64,000 nt of DNA from Moraxella nasibovis (GTDB lineage: Bacteria > Pseudomonadota > Gammaproteobacteria > Pseudomonadales > Moraxellaceae), in the NCBI RefSeq assembly GCF_029581575.1, contig NZ_CP089975.1, forward strand, positions 434,001-498,000, in the 5' to 3' direction. Below, one piece after another: positions 9,219 through 18,442 of this stretch (positions within the stretch are counted from its first letter, which is position 1; each line of letters starts with the position of its first letter). Both the position numbers and the translations under genes were made by a program. The notes under the pieces are model-generated. The model ran no database searches and was not told where the DNA came from. It saw nothing but the letters and a program-made list of their open reading frames with translations.

Positions 9219-9238
9219 AAACTTGATATGGAGTAAAA

Positions 9239-9640
9239 ATGGCTAACAATTTTGTACCAAAAAATAAATACAAACGAAATGATGTTTTGGATCTGCTAGG
9301 CATTGAAAAAGACAGCAATGGTAAACGGGGCGGCGTGTATGCTACGGGCTATTTTAAGTTTGAGAATGCTTACTATGTTTTTGTTAATATTGGTATAGAA
9401 GGCAGAACGGGTCATGATTATGACAATAAATTTTTGTCCGAAACCGAATTATACTGGTTTGCCAAAAGTAACGCCAAAATAAACCAAGCTCAAATACAAG
9501 AATTATTAAATCACAAAACTCAAATACACTTATTTTATCGGGAAGATAATAGGGTGGAATTTATTTATTTTGGTAGGGTAAAGGCGGCTTCTTATCAAGA
9601 TACCAAGCCAGTCCAAATTACTTGGAAACTTGTTGATTGA
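9239..9640 (+). CDS. Stand-alone DUF3427-like domain protein
   Basis: The 133-aa protein resembles the C-terminal DUF3427 module that normally ends large PLD/SF2-helicase defence-type proteins. Family-like stretches are VLDLLGIEK near the start, FLSETELYWFAKSNAKI in the middle, then IHLFYREDNRVEFIYFGRV and a final PVQITWKLVD. Here no helicase is attached and no fragment of one is visible nearby. A good AUG follows TATGGAGTAAAA. It sits between brnTA and murC. The molecular function is unknown. It may be a remnant or a recruited nucleic-acid-binding domain. Confidence 0.55.
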   Translation: MANNFVPKNKYKRNDVLDLLGIEKDSNGKRGGVYATGYFKFENAYYVFVNIGIEGRTGHDYDNKFLSETELYWFAKSNAKINQAQIQELLNHKTQIHLFYREDNRVEFIYFGRVKAASYQDTKPVQITWKLVD

Positions 9641-9700
9641 TAATGCTGTATTTATTGCACCGCAATCAAAGATTGATTTTAAAACTTAGGAAACTTTAAA

Positions 9701-11134
9701 ATGAACCATAAGCTCCCCAAACAACTCATAGAAATCCCTGAAATGAGACGAATTAACACCATTCATTTTGTCGGCATTGGCGGTGCTGGTATGTGTGGTA
9801 TTGCCGAAGTGCTTGCCAATCAAGGCTACCGTGTGACTGGCTCAGACATCAAAGAAAGTGCCGTTACCAAGCGTTTGGAGAGCTTGGGTATTACTGTATT
9901 CATCGGTCATGATTCAGGTAATGTCAAGGACGCTGATGTGCTGGTGGTCTCTAGTGCGATTGATAAGACCAATCCTGAGATTCAAACCGCCCTGCAAGCT
10001 CGTCTGCCTGTGGTGCGTCGTGCTGATATGCTCGGCGAGCTGATGCGTTATCGCCATAGTATTGCGGTGGCAGGGGCTCATGGCAAGACCACGACCACAA
10101 GCCTTTTGACCATGATACTGACCGAAGCTGGACTTGATCCGACTTATGTGATTGGTGGGAAATTGAATGCCAGTGGCAAAAATGCGTCTTTGGGTAGCTC
10201 TCGTTATCTGGTGGCAGAAGCGGACGAGTCTGATGCGTCGTTTTTGTCATTGCGTCCGATGGCGGCAATCGTCACCAACATTGACGAAGACCACATGGAT
10301 ACTTATGAAGGCAGTTTTGAAAAACTCAAACAAGCCTACATTCAATTTTTGCAAAATATGCCGTTTTATGGATTGGCGGTCATCTGTGGCGATGATAAAG
10401 AGCTGTATGGCATGATTGATGACATTGCTCGTCCTGTGCTGACCTTTGGTTTTGCACCGCATAATGATGTGCAGGCGGTGGATTTGTTGGCAGAAGGTAC
10501 AAAGACGCATTTCACGGTGCTAAGAAAAGACCGTGAGCCACTTCGTTTGACACTCAATATTCCAGGCGAGCATAATGTGCTAAATGCACTGGCTGCCATC
10601 ACTTTGGCGACCGATGAAGGCGTAGATGATGATGCCATCGTGCGTGCGGTGGGTAAGTTTGCAGGCGTGGGCAGACGCTTTGAACAGCAGGCAGATGTGG
10701 CGCTTGATGGCGGTAATGTGCTGCTGATTGACGATTATGGTCATCATCCGACCGAAGTGGCAGCGACCATCAAAGCCGCTCGCCAAAGCTATCCTGAGCG
10801 TCGTCTGGTGATGATGTTTCAGCCGCATCGCTATAGCCGTACTCGTGATTGCTATGATGACTTTGTGTCGGTGTTGTCTGAGGTGGACGAGCTGCTATTG
10901 ATTGAAGTGTACAGTGCTGGCGAAAGCCCGATTGAAGGGGCGGACAGTAAAGCTCTGGCTCGTAGCATTCGTCATCGTGGGCGTGTGGAGCCGATTTATA
11001 TTAAGCTTGACGAAGTGCCGCAAGTCGTCCGTAAAGTCCTGCGACCAAACGACCTGCTCATCACGCAAGGGGCGGGCAATGTGGGGCAAATTTGCCTAGA
11101 TTTAAGAGATCATGATTTGTATTTAGAGGGATGA
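9701..11134 (+). CDS. murC: UDP-N-acetylmuramate--L-alanine ligase
   Basis: This ATP-dependent ligase adds L-alanine to UDP-MurNAc in the cytoplasm. The nucleotide-sugar motif [14 protein letters not shown] begins near residue 26. The ATP loop [12 protein letters not shown] lies near residue 125, and [14 protein letters not shown] near residue 343. The length of 477 aa is normal. The start ATG follows AGGAAACTTTAAA. It is followed after 1 nt by an antitoxin gene, so a PIN toxin-antitoxin pair is probably co-transcribed between murC and ddl. Confidence 0.97.
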   Translation: MNHKLPKQLIEIPEMRRINTIHFVGIGGAGMCGIAEVLANQGYRVTGSDIKESAVTKRLESLGITVFIGHDSGNVKDADVLVVSSAIDKTNPEIQTALQARLPVVRRADMLGELMRYRHSIAVAGAHGKTTTTSLLTMILTEAGLDPTYVIGGKLNASGKNASLGSSRYLVAEADESDASFLSLRPMAAIVTNIDEDHMDTYEGSFEKLKQAYIQFLQNMPFYGLAVICGDDKELYGMIDDIARPVLTFGFAPHNDVQAVDLLAEGTKTHFTVLRKDREPLRLTLNIPGEHNVLNALAAITLATDEGVDDDAIVRAVGKFAGVGRRFEQQADVALDGGNVLLIDDYGHHPTEVAATIKAARQSYPERRLVMMFQPHRYSRTRDCYDDFVSVLSEVDELLLIEVYSAGESPIEGADSKALARSIRHRGRVEPIYIKLDEVPQVVRKVLRPNDLLITQGAGNVGQICLDLRDHDLYLEG

Positions 11135-11135
11135 T

Positions 11136-11360
11136 ATGCAAACCAAACCCATTCAAGATACTCATCAAGCCATTCATTATTTGCAATCTTTACCAGTCAA
11201 TTTGCAACAAGAATTGGTGGATTGGATCAATGTGTTTCAACAAAAACACAGTGATGATGCAAAGCCAGCCAAAAAACGCACCGCAGGCACATTAAAAGGT
11301 AAAGTGGTTTTTGCGGATGATTTTGATGAACCGCTCGATGATTTTAAGGGTTATATGTGA
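11136..11360 (+). CDS. Antitoxin of DUF2281/VapB type
   Basis: This 74-aa protein ends in GTLKGKVVFADDFDEPLDDFKGYM, the conserved C-terminal peptide of DUF2281-type antitoxins that precedes PIN toxins. It starts 1 nt after murC and its TGA is immediately followed by the ATG of the PIN gene, so translation is coupled. By analogy the C-terminus occupies the toxin active site and the N-terminus dimerises or binds DNA. Confidence 0.75.
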   Translation: MQTKPIQDTHQAIHYLQSLPVNLQQELVDWINVFQQKHSDDAKPAKKRTAGTLKGKVVFADDFDEPLDDFKGYM

Positions 11361-11738
11361 ATGTATTTGTTGGATACGCACGCTTTATTATGGTTTTTGC
11401 AAAATGACAAACAACTTGGCAAAACTGCTCTTGAAATTATTGAGCATAATGATGTTTGTGTCAGTATGGCAAGTTTGTGGGAAATTGCTATCAAAAATAG
11501 TTTGGGTAAACTAGAATTGCCCTTGCCTTTTGATGAGATTTTTCCCAAGCAATTATTAATAAATGATATTGCGATTTTGCCCATTGAATTGATGCATTTA
11601 AAAATGATCAATAAACTGGATTTTTATCATAGAGATCCGTTTGACCGCTTAATCATTGCCCAGGCGTTGAATAATGATTTAACTTTAATTAGTAAAGATG
11701 GTAAATTTGCCGATTATGACGTAAATTTATTGTGGTAA
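11361..11738 (+). CDS. PIN-domain ribonuclease toxin (VapC-like)
   Basis: PIN nucleases of this group cleave RNA using clustered acidic residues. The protein has the first Asp in MYLLDTHALLWFL (D5), the Glu in SMASLWEIAIKNSLGKL, and HRDPFDRLIIAQALNNDLTLISKDGKF with further acidic residues, matching the 125-aa size of the family. It directly abuts its antitoxin gene. It lies between murC and ddl, so the module is embedded in an essential cell-wall operon. It resembles the toxin at 55128 in sequence style. Confidence 0.82.
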   Translation: MYLLDTHALLWFLQNDKQLGKTALEIIEHNDVCVSMASLWEIAIKNSLGKLELPLPFDEIFPKQLLINDIAILPIELMHLKMINKLDFYHRDPFDRLIIAQALNNDLTLISKDGKFADYDVNLLW

Positions 11739-11761
11739 TTTAAATAAAAAAGAGAAAATTT

Positions 11762-12670
11762 ATGACTGATGTAACTAAATTTGGCAAAGTCGCTGTCGTC
11801 TGTGGCGGTACAAGTAGCGAGCGAGAAGTGTCGCTAAACAGCGGTAAGGCGGTGCTAGACGCTCTTTTATCAAAAGGCGTTGATGCTCATCACTTTGACC
11901 CAAAAGAGACCGACATTTCAAAATTGCGTGAATACGACCGTGTGTTTAATGTATTGCACGGCACTTTTGGCGAAGATGGCAGTTTGCAAGGCGTGTTGGA
12001 CGGCTTTAATATCCCTTATACAGGCTGTGGCGTGCTGGCAAGTGCGATTGCGATGGATAAATTCCGTTGCCGTTTGGTTTGGCAGTCGTTAGGCTTACCC
12101 AATGTGCCGTATGTCGTGCTAAATGACGACAGCGATTTTGAGGCGGTGGAGAAAGAATTTGGCTTGCCACTGTTTGCTAAGCCTGCTGCCGAAGGCTCAA
12201 GCGTGGGCGTGATGATGATTGAAGAGGAGGGCGGTTTGGCAAAAGCCTATCCACAGCTCAAACAGTATCATGGGGAGATTTTGGCAGAAAAAGCCATCAC
12301 AGGTGGCGAGTACGCTTTGGCATTGCTGGGTGATCAGGCGCTGCCTTCGATTCGTATCATTCCTAATGGCAAGTTTTATGATTATGAGGCGAAATATCTT
12401 AGAGATGACACGACTTATCAATGTCCGTCAGACTTAAGCGATGAGCAAGAGCGTGAGATGGGCGAGCTTGCCAAGCGTGCGCTGGATGCGATGGGTGGTC
12501 GTGGCTGGGCTCGTGTGGATTTTCTAAAATCGGACGATGGCAAATTGTACTTGCTAGAAATCAACACCGTTCCTGGCATGACCGATCACAGCCTTGTGCC
12601 GATGGCGGCAAAAGAGGCGGGCATGGGCTTTGCTGACTTGTGCGTAGAAATCTTATCGCAGACGCTTTGA
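11762..12670 (+). CDS. ddl: D-alanine--D-alanine ligase
   Basis: This ATP-grasp enzyme makes the D-Ala-D-Ala end of the peptidoglycan stem. It shows VAVVCGGTSSEREVSLNSGKAV (N-terminal substrate domain), LHGTFGEDGSLQG, LFAKPAAEGSSVGVMMI and the C-terminal metal/substrate motif LLEINTVPGMTDHSLVP. The length of 302 aa matches DdlB enzymes linked to division genes. It starts 23 nt after the PIN toxin stop with an AGAGAAAA leader. Unlike many division clusters it is separated from ftsQ by a terminator and about 370 bp. Confidence 0.97.
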   Translation: MTDVTKFGKVAVVCGGTSSEREVSLNSGKAVLDALLSKGVDAHHFDPKETDISKLREYDRVFNVLHGTFGEDGSLQGVLDGFNIPYTGCGVLASAIAMDKFRCRLVWQSLGLPNVPYVVLNDDSDFEAVEKEFGLPLFAKPAAEGSSVGVMMIEEEGGLAKAYPQLKQYHGEILAEKAITGGEYALALLGDQALPSIRIIPNGKFYDYEAKYLRDDTTYQCPSDLSDEQEREMGELAKRALDAMGGRGWARVDFLKSDDGKLYLLEINTVPGMTDHSLVPMAAKEAGMGFADLCVEILSQTL

Positions 12671-12701
12671 TTTGCCTTTTGCCTTTAATACAAAAAAATA
12701 C

Positions 12702-12733
12702 AAAAAGCCGAAAAACTAATTTTCGGCTTTTTT
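12702..12733 (+). terminator. Intrinsic terminator after ddl
   Basis: AAAAAGCCGAAAA and TTTTCGGCTTTTTT pair around a 5-nt loop, with T-rich continuation. It isolates ddl from ftsQ. Confidence 0.9.
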
Positions 12734-13036
12734 GTTTTAATCGAGAGTACCGTCTGTCAATTTGGATAAGTCAAACCATGATGCAGTCTTGAAAGGGTAA
12801 ATTTGCAATTTATTGTTATGGATTCATGGTAAATTTTTTATCAAATTTAACTCCTATGGGTGAGGAAAAATACCCACACACCATCTGATGGCGCAGCTTA
12901 TACCATTTAAGTATGACAGCTTGATGAATGAACTGTAACCTGATGTAAAAATTGACCTTTTCTGTAAGATTTTGCTTGGTGTTGCTTGCAAAATGCGTTA
13001 CTATATGCAAATTTATCATTGCTATCACAAAAACTC
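12734..13036 (+). other. Intergenic region ddl-ftsQ
   Basis: About 300 bp without a supported gene. An ftsQ promoter must lie here because a terminator precedes it, but no hexamer pair with normal spacing stands out. TTGCTTG-rich sequence at 12971-12990 and TATATG at 13002-13007 are the best but poorly spaced candidates. Confidence 0.4.
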
Positions 13037-13795
13037 ATGAATGTCCATCCCAAAACCATAAAAAAACCAACCATCAAGACATGGCAAATGTCTTTGCTTG
13101 CGCTGCTTGTGCTTGTGGCGGCGGTTTTTTTTGGGATGCGTGCCGTCAGTCAGGCGCCAGCTAAACCGCTCGTCATCGACCCACAAAATCTTACTCAGAC
13201 ACAGCTGACTTCCTTGCAATCAGCGGTAGCGCCGATTGGCGAGGTGCGGTTTTTTTCGGCAGACTTGACCGCCATTCAGCACCTTGTCAGCCAGCTTTCG
13301 TGGGTGGAGAGTGCGAGCGTCAAGCGTGACTGGCAGGAGGGCGTGGTGGTGTCTGTCGTGCCAAGGCAAGCGGTGGCAAATTTTGGTAGTCAGCATCTCT
13401 TGGACGCCAGCGGTCAAGTCTTTGTGCCTGCTGACGAGCATGAGCTCATGGATCGCTCGCTTGTGCATTTGTACAGCAGTCATTCCAAAGATGCAGGCGA
13501 GATGATGAAACAAATGCGTCAAATCAATGAATGGTTTGCACCGCTTGGCATGACTGCCCAAGATGTGACTTTGACTTCTCGTCAGACTTGGCTGATTCGT
13601 TTTGATAATGGGCTGCGTGTGATTGTCGATCATGAGAATACTGAGCAAAAATTGTTCGGTTTATCGACACTATTACAAAGCAGTTTGGCGGCTGATTTGC
13701 CAAATATTCAGTCGGTGGATTTGCGCTATAAAAATGGATTTGCCATCGCTTGGAAGGGTGGGGCGATACAGGCGACATCAAAATCGGGCGCTTGA
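13037..13795 (+). CDS. ftsQ: Cell division protein FtsQ
   Basis: FtsQ is a bitopic inner-membrane protein that links early and late divisome proteins. A short basic N-terminus is followed by one membrane helix (SLLALLVLVAAVFFGMRAV). Next comes a POTRA-like segment (GEVRFFSADLTAIQHLVSQLSWVESASVKRDWQEGVVVSVVPRQAVANFG) and a FtsQ-type beta domain. The ATG at 13037 gives 252 aa. A TTG 51 nt upstream would add 17 residues but has no better ribosome site. Its position directly before ftsA-ftsZ supports the call, since sequence conservation is low in this family. Confidence 0.9.
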   Translation: MNVHPKTIKKPTIKTWQMSLLALLVLVAAVFFGMRAVSQAPAKPLVIDPQNLTQTQLTSLQSAVAPIGEVRFFSADLTAIQHLVSQLSWVESASVKRDWQEGVVVSVVPRQAVANFGSQHLLDASGQVFVPADEHELMDRSLVHLYSSHSKDAGEMMKQMRQINEWFAPLGMTAQDVTLTSRQTWLIRFDNGLRVIVDHENTEQKLFGLSTLLQSSLAADLPNIQSVDLRYKNGFAIAWKGGAIQATSKSGA

Positions 13796-13894
13796 TGTGC
13801 CAAATTTAACAACTGATGTGCAAATCTGATAAAAGTTGCTACAAAAGTTTCACAAAAAAATTGAATAAATCCATGATTTTTATGGGTTTTGCCC

Positions 13895-13923
13895 TTTTGT
13901 AAAGTGAACAATAGTGCTAAAAT
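13895..13923 (+). promoter_or_regulatory. Promoter before ftsA (extended -10)
   Basis: TGCTAAAAT at 13915-13923 is an extended -10 with TTTTGT 17 bp upstream as a weak -35. It lies in the 201-bp gap between ftsQ and ftsA and would give ftsAZ separate transcription. Confidence 0.5.
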
Positions 13924-13996
13924 ATGAAGATGCTCAAAGTGGGTGCGTTTCTTGTGTGATTTGATGTCCGTATTGACGGTCATGGGTTGAGAGTTT

Positions 13997-15295
13997 ATGA
14001 TGGATTTACAGGTAGCCTTGCATTTAAGTTCGACAGCGGTGTACACGGTGATCGGCTACAAGACTGGCACGCCTGAGCAACCAAAAATCAAAATCGCTGC
14101 TGTTGGCTTGGCACGCACCGATGCTTTTGCTGGTGGTAAGATTGAGCGCCGAGAGCATCTTTTGAGTGCGGTGCATAAGTCGCTACAAGAAGCGGGTGAC
14201 ATGGCAGGGGTGGAGATCCATCAAGTTTGTTTATCCCTTGCCTCGCCGCTCATGAAAAGCATGAATGACAGCCAAGAAGTGCAGCTCTACACTACCGATA
14301 CGCACACCACAGTGCAGCGCAGTGATCTGTATCGAGCCAAAGAGATGATCGCTGACAAACTTTTGGCAGAAGGGTATTCGCTGTTGCAGTCTTGTCAGCA
14401 GGTGACTTATCTGGATGATAATCCGCAAGAAGTCAAAGACCCGCTGAACATGCACGCCAACAAAATCACGGCGCTAAACCATGTGATGATGCTGCCAAGT
14501 AATTATTATACACAAGTAGTCGATGCGGTGAATGCCACGGGCACATCGGTCGGAGCGACGCTGTTTGACGGTGTGGCAGGCGCTGAATACGCACTGAGCA
14601 AAGAAGAAAAAAAGCGTGGCGTGTGCTTTATTGACATCGGACATAACACCACCAAAGTCTGTGTGTACATGGATGATTTGTTGGTATTTTCTGACTGTCT
14701 TGATGTGGGCGGTCAGACCGTGACCTTTGACATATCCTCCGAACTGGATTTGTCGCTTTCTGAATCGGAAAGCTTAAAACACCAGCAAGGCACGCTACAG
14801 CTTGACCCTGCCAAACGAGCGACATTCGTCACTTTGAAGCGTCGCATGGGCGGCGAATCTACGGTGAGCCTAAGACAGCTGAGCAGCATCATTTTGGCAC
14901 GCTATGAAGATATTTTTGCTAGGGTTGCCAAACGCTTGGATGAGCAAGGTTTGTCTGGATATTTAAATATGGGCGTGGTGCTGGCAGGTGGTGGCTGTCA
15001 GATTGATGGCTTAACGAAGTTTCTTAGTCATAAGTGGGCAATGCCTGTGCGCATGATGACCACCAACAGTCAGGTGAGCATTTGCCCGAAAAATCTTAAC
15101 GATGATAACATCGCTTTGTTGAATGGCTATTTAAAAGACAATAAGCTACATACGGTCATCGGTTCGCTGCTGTACCAAAATAGCGATCAGTTTTTAAAAG
15201 ATGGTTATGGTGAAGCGCCAGTGCAAAATGGGCTGGCGGATAAAGTTTCTGGTGCTTGGCAGTCATTTGCTAAGCGAATTAAAGAATGGTTTTGA
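13997..15295 (+). CDS. ftsA: Cell division protein FtsA
   Basis: FtsA is an actin-like ATPase that tethers FtsZ to the membrane. The actin-fold phosphate motif VCFIDIGHNTTKVCVYMDD lies in the middle. The second phosphate motif GVVLAGGGCQIDGL lies near residue 315. A C-terminal amphipathic membrane-targeting helix is present (SGAWQSFAKRIKEWF). The length of 432 aa is typical. The N-terminus (LQVALHLSSTAVYTVIGYKTG) is less conserved than in E. coli, where a GLDIGTSK motif is usual. It lies 35 bp before ftsZ on the same strand. Confidence 0.95.
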   Translation: MMDLQVALHLSSTAVYTVIGYKTGTPEQPKIKIAAVGLARTDAFAGGKIERREHLLSAVHKSLQEAGDMAGVEIHQVCLSLASPLMKSMNDSQEVQLYTTDTHTTVQRSDLYRAKEMIADKLLAEGYSLLQSCQQVTYLDDNPQEVKDPLNMHANKITALNHVMMLPSNYYTQVVDAVNATGTSVGATLFDGVAGAEYALSKEEKKRGVCFIDIGHNTTKVCVYMDDLLVFSDCLDVGGQTVTFDISSELDLSLSESESLKHQQGTLQLDPAKRATFVTLKRRMGGESTVSLRQLSSIILARYEDIFARVAKRLDEQGLSGYLNMGVVLAGGGCQIDGLTKFLSHKWAMPVRMMTTNSQVSICPKNLNDDNIALLNGYLKDNKLHTVIGSLLYQNSDQFLKDGYGEAPVQNGLADKVSGAWQSFAKRIKEWF

Positions 15296-15330
15296 TGTCT
15301 TTGGGCAACGATTTATATTGGGAGTAAACT

Positions 15331-16491
15331 ATGTCAACTTATTACAGCATGTCAGACGACACGCAGTTTGATACAGATGGTCAGGCACGATTCATCGTTT
15401 TTGGTGTTGGCGGCGGCGGTGGTAATGCCGTCGAGCATATGGTCAATCAGCAGGTAACGGGTATTAACTTTGTTGCGGCAAATACTGACCGTCAAGCATT
15501 GAACAAACTGACTACGCCAAACAAGCTACAATTGGGTGCTGAGCTGACTCGTGGTCTGGGTGCGGGTGCAAATCCTGAGGTGGGTCGTGAGGCAGCTGAG
15601 AGCGATGAAGAGGAGATTCGCGCTCTGTTGTCTGATTATGACATGGTATTCATCACCGCAGGTATGGGTGGTGGCACAGGTACGGGCGCTGCACCTGTGA
15701 TTGCTCGCATCGCCAAAGAAGAGGGCATCTTGACGGTGGCGGTCGTGACCACGCCATTTAATTACGAAGGGAAGCGTGCTAAGATTGCTCAGCAAGGCAT
15801 TGAGCAGCTGGCGCAGTATGTGGACTCTATCATCACTGTGCCAAATGAAAAGCTATTGCAAGTTTATCGTGGGCTATCGATGAAAGATGCCTTTGCTAAG
15901 GCGAATGATGTACTGCTACAAGCTGTTGATGGCATCACTCGCACCATTCGTGAGCCGGGTCTGATCAATATCGACTTTAACGATGTGCGTACCGCCATGA
16001 CTGCCAAGGGTCATGCAATGATGGGTATTGGTCGTGCTAGCGGCGAAGGTCGTGCGGCAGAGGCGGCAGAAAAAGCAATTCGCTCGCCACTGCTTGATGA
16101 TTTGCTACTGAAAAACGCCCAAGGTGTCATCGTAAATATCGTTGGCTCAAACATCGGTATGAGCGAGCCTGCGGAAGTGGCTGATGTGGTTAAGCGCATT
16201 GCCGACATCGATGAGGGTAACATTTTCTACGGTGCGGTTGATGATGAGTCCATGGGTGATGACATCTATGTGACTGTGATTGCCACAGGTCTGACGGTGG
16301 ACGAGAACGCAAAAGCACAGCCACAGGCTAACCAAGCGCCAGCAGGTCATACCAGTGCCATCAGCCAGCAAGCACCACAGGCTCAGCCAGTCGTAGCGCC
16401 AGCGCACACATCAGCACCGGCTCGTCCAGCGGTTAAGCCAGTCAGTGTTGGCGACTTCCTAAAAAGACAGCAGCAAGACAGCCAAGGCTAA
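15331..16491 (+). CDS. ftsZ: Cell division GTPase FtsZ
   Basis: This tubulin homologue forms the Z ring. It contains the GTP-binding loops [14 protein letters not shown] (residues about 25-38) and the signature [16 protein letters not shown] (near 111-126). The T7 region [11 protein letters not shown] follows. A linker rich in Gln, Ala and Pro (about 330-372) leads to the short terminal peptide VGDFLKRQQ that serves FtsA and other partners. The length of 386 aa is normal. GGGAGTAAACT precedes the ATG. It ends in a terminator that faces the opposing purK gene. Confidence 0.98.
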   Translation: MSTYYSMSDDTQFDTDGQARFIVFGVGGGGGNAVEHMVNQQVTGINFVAANTDRQALNKLTTPNKLQLGAELTRGLGAGANPEVGREAAESDEEEIRALLSDYDMVFITAGMGGGTGTGAAPVIARIAKEEGILTVAVVTTPFNYEGKRAKIAQQGIEQLAQYVDSIITVPNEKLLQVYRGLSMKDAFAKANDVLLQAVDGITRTIREPGLINIDFNDVRTAMTAKGHAMMGIGRASGEGRAAEAAEKAIRSPLLDDLLLKNAQGVIVNIVGSNIGMSEPAEVADVVKRIADIDEGNIFYGAVDDESMGDDIYVTVIATGLTVDENAKAQPQANQAPAGHTSAISQQAPQAQPVVAPAHTSAPARPAVKPVSVGDFLKRQQQDSQG

Positions 16492-16513
16492 TCAGTTGCC
16501 CGACCAATTTAAG

Positions 16514-16539
16514 CCCTGCGCAGATGCGTGGGGTTTTTT
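16514..16539 (+). terminator. Intrinsic terminator after ftsZ
   Basis: CCCTGCGC (16514-16521) pairs with GCGTGGGG (16526-16533), including two G-U pairs, and six Ts follow. Confidence 0.8.
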
Positions 16540-16581
16540 ATTTATTGTGCAAACGGTTTATAACTTTTAAATCCAAGCCAC

Positions 16582-16618
16582 AAAAAACCGCAATCACCAT
16601 CAGGCTTTTGCGGTTTTT
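16582..16618. terminator. Bidirectional terminator between ftsZ and purK
   Basis: AAAAACCGCAA and TTGCGGTTTTT form a stem with a 14-nt loop, with A- and T-runs on both sides. It can end purK transcripts on the minus strand and residual ftsZ transcripts. Confidence 0.75.
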
Positions 16619-16637
16619 ACTTTTTAAAGCTTTAAAC

Positions 16638-17753
16638 TTAAAGACCCAGCTTGTTCGGTAGGCAAGCGATTGCTTGACTGACCGCCTCATCAAGTGTGTC
16701 ATCGCCCGTCATGACGGTGATGTGACCGATCTTTCTACCTTCTCTTTCGTCTTTATGGTAATGATGAAAGTGTACCCCACGAATGCCAAGAAGGTCTTTA
16801 GGGTTTGGAAATTGTCCGATGACATTGAGCATCACAGAAGGCTGAACGATGTCTGTACTGCCCAGTGGCAAGCCCGCCACCGCACGGATGTGGTTTTCAA
16901 ATTGACTGCATACCGCACCCTCAATGCTCCAATGTCCAGAATTATGCACACGGGGTGCAATCTCATTGGCGATAAGCCCTTCATTGGTGACGAACAGTTC
17001 AAGAGTCATCACGCCGACATAGTTTAGATGCTCTAACAATTTTTTGATGTTGTCTTGAGCCTGCTCGGTCAGGTGTTCGCTGTTTGGCGCAGGTGCGACC
17101 GTCTTAGCAAGAATGCCATGATGATGAGTATTTTCAACCAATGGATAATAACGAATCTCACCTGACTGCGAGCGTACAGCGATGATTGATACTTCTCGGC
17201 TAAATTGAATGAATCCTTCTGCGATGAGCGGTGCAATGTTGGTTGCATCACCAAGCTCTTGCCAGGCAGTTTCAATGTCTTGGGTGGTTTTGATGACAAA
17301 TTGTCCTTTGCCATCGTAGCCGCCGCGAGTGGTTTTAAGGACAAGTGGCAGCCCCAGCTGGTGACTTGCATTGTTTAATTCATCTAAACTATTCACCGCC
17401 AAAAAAGGCACGGTGGTGATGTTTAATTCTTGAAAGAGATTTTTTTCATTCAGGCGATCTTGGGCGATGAATAGCGCTTTTGATGGCGGAAAAAGCTGAT
17501 GTTTTTGCTCAATGCGATCGGCAGAGACGAGCGGCGTGTTTTCAAATTCTAGGGTGAAAGTGTCGCATGATGACTCAAAGCGCTCAAATTCTGCATTGGT
17601 AAACACCTGACCTGTCAAGGCAGCGGGGCAGTTGGCAGCATCTTCCAAAAAAACGGTGTTAATGCCAAGCGGACGGGCGGCATCGCCGAGCATTAAGCCT
17701 AATTGTCCACCGCCAAAAATGCCGATGGTGCGAACAGGAGCAAGTTTAGTCAT
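16638..17753 (-). CDS. purK: N5-carboxyaminoimidazole ribonucleotide synthase
   Basis: PurK uses ATP and bicarbonate to carboxylate aminoimidazole ribonucleotide in purine synthesis. The N-terminus IGIFGGGQLGLMLGDAARPLGI is the PurK signature. The ATP-grasp part includes LPLVLKTTRGGYDGKGQFVI and later MTLELFVTNEGLIANEIAPRVHNSGHWSIEGAVCSQFENH. The length of 371 aa is typical. It lies 75 bp downstream of purE on the same strand, the standard purE-purK operon. Confidence 0.97.
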   Translation of the reverse strand: MTKLAPVRTIGIFGGGQLGLMLGDAARPLGINTVFLEDAANCPAALTGQVFTNAEFERFESSCDTFTLEFENTPLVSADRIEQKHQLFPPSKALFIAQDRLNEKNLFQELNITTVPFLAVNSLDELNNASHQLGLPLVLKTTRGGYDGKGQFVIKTTQDIETAWQELGDATNIAPLIAEGFIQFSREVSIIAVRSQSGEIRYYPLVENTHHHGILAKTVAPAPNSEHLTEQAQDNIKKLLEHLNYVGVMTLELFVTNEGLIANEIAPRVHNSGHWSIEGAVCSQFENHIRAVAGLPLGSTDIVQPSVMLNVIGQFPNPKDLLGIRGVHFHHYHKDEREGRKIGHITVMTGDDTLDEAVSQAIACLPNKLGL

Positions 17754-17828
17754 GATACGGCTCTTTTTAAATGTTAAACAATTTGGTTTTTAGGTGATTT
17801 AAATCTGTACGCCAAAAGCAAAGTCCGA

Positions 17829-18362
17829 TCAAGCCATGATGCCAGGCGTTGGGTTGGCAAGAATGCTTTGGGTTTGTGATTCACGAAATTTGGCGACTTT
17901 TTGCCCAAGCGCATCGTCATGGATGGCGAGCATTTGCACTGATAGTAGTCCTGCGTTGTACGCCCCTGCGCTGCCGATGGCAAGTGTGCCGACTGCCACG
18001 CCTTTGGGCATTTGCACGATGGACAGCAGGCTGTCCCAGCCGCTTAGCATGGATGATTTGACTGGTACGCCAAGGACAGGTAGGTCGGTCTGGCTTGCGC
18101 ACATGCCTGGTAAATGTGCTGCACCACCTGCGCCTGCGATGATAATGGCAAGACCTCTGGATTTGGCAGATTTGGCATAGTCAAACAGGCGGTCAGGTGT
18201 GCGATGTGCTGACACGACCTCACACTCAAACGGCACGCCAAAATCAGCCAAAACTTGGGCGGCGTGCTGCATGGTTTCCCAGTCAGACTGGCTGCCCATG
18301 ATGATGCCGACTTTGGTTGCACCTTGGGGAGATGGAATCGGGGGTGGCAGAGTGTTTGACAT
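17829..18362 (-). CDS. purE: N5-carboxyaminoimidazole ribonucleotide mutase
   Basis: PurE moves the carboxyl group from N5 to C4 of the imidazole. It shows [22 protein letters not shown], the catalytic [11 protein letters not shown] loop and [25 protein letters not shown]. The chosen ATG at 18362 has AAGGA upstream and gives 177 aa. An upstream in-frame start at 18446 would include the promoter and is rejected. It is followed by purK and preceded by an extended -10 promoter. Confidence 0.96.
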   Translation of the reverse strand: MSNTLPPPIPSPQGATKVGIIMGSQSDWETMQHAAQVLADFGVPFECEVVSAHRTPDRLFDYAKSAKSRGLAIIIAGAGGAAHLPGMCASQTDLPVLGVPVKSSMLSGWDSLLSIVQMPKGVAVGTLAIGSAGAYNAGLLSVQMLAIHDDALGQKVAKFRESQTQSILANPTPGIMA

Positions 18363-18386
18363 GATGTTATTCCTTAAAAACCTAAT

Positions 18387-18395
18387 ATTATAGCA
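18387..18395 (-). promoter_or_regulatory. Promoter before purE (extended -10)
   Basis: On the minus strand TGCTATAAT is a perfect -10 hexamer with the extended TGn. The -35 region is weak. It lies 25 bp before the purE start codon, leaving a very short leader. Confidence 0.65.
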
Positions 18396-18442
18396 AAGAT
18401 TTTTGAAGAATTTTAGTGTTTTTGCTGATTTGTTGGTAAAAT

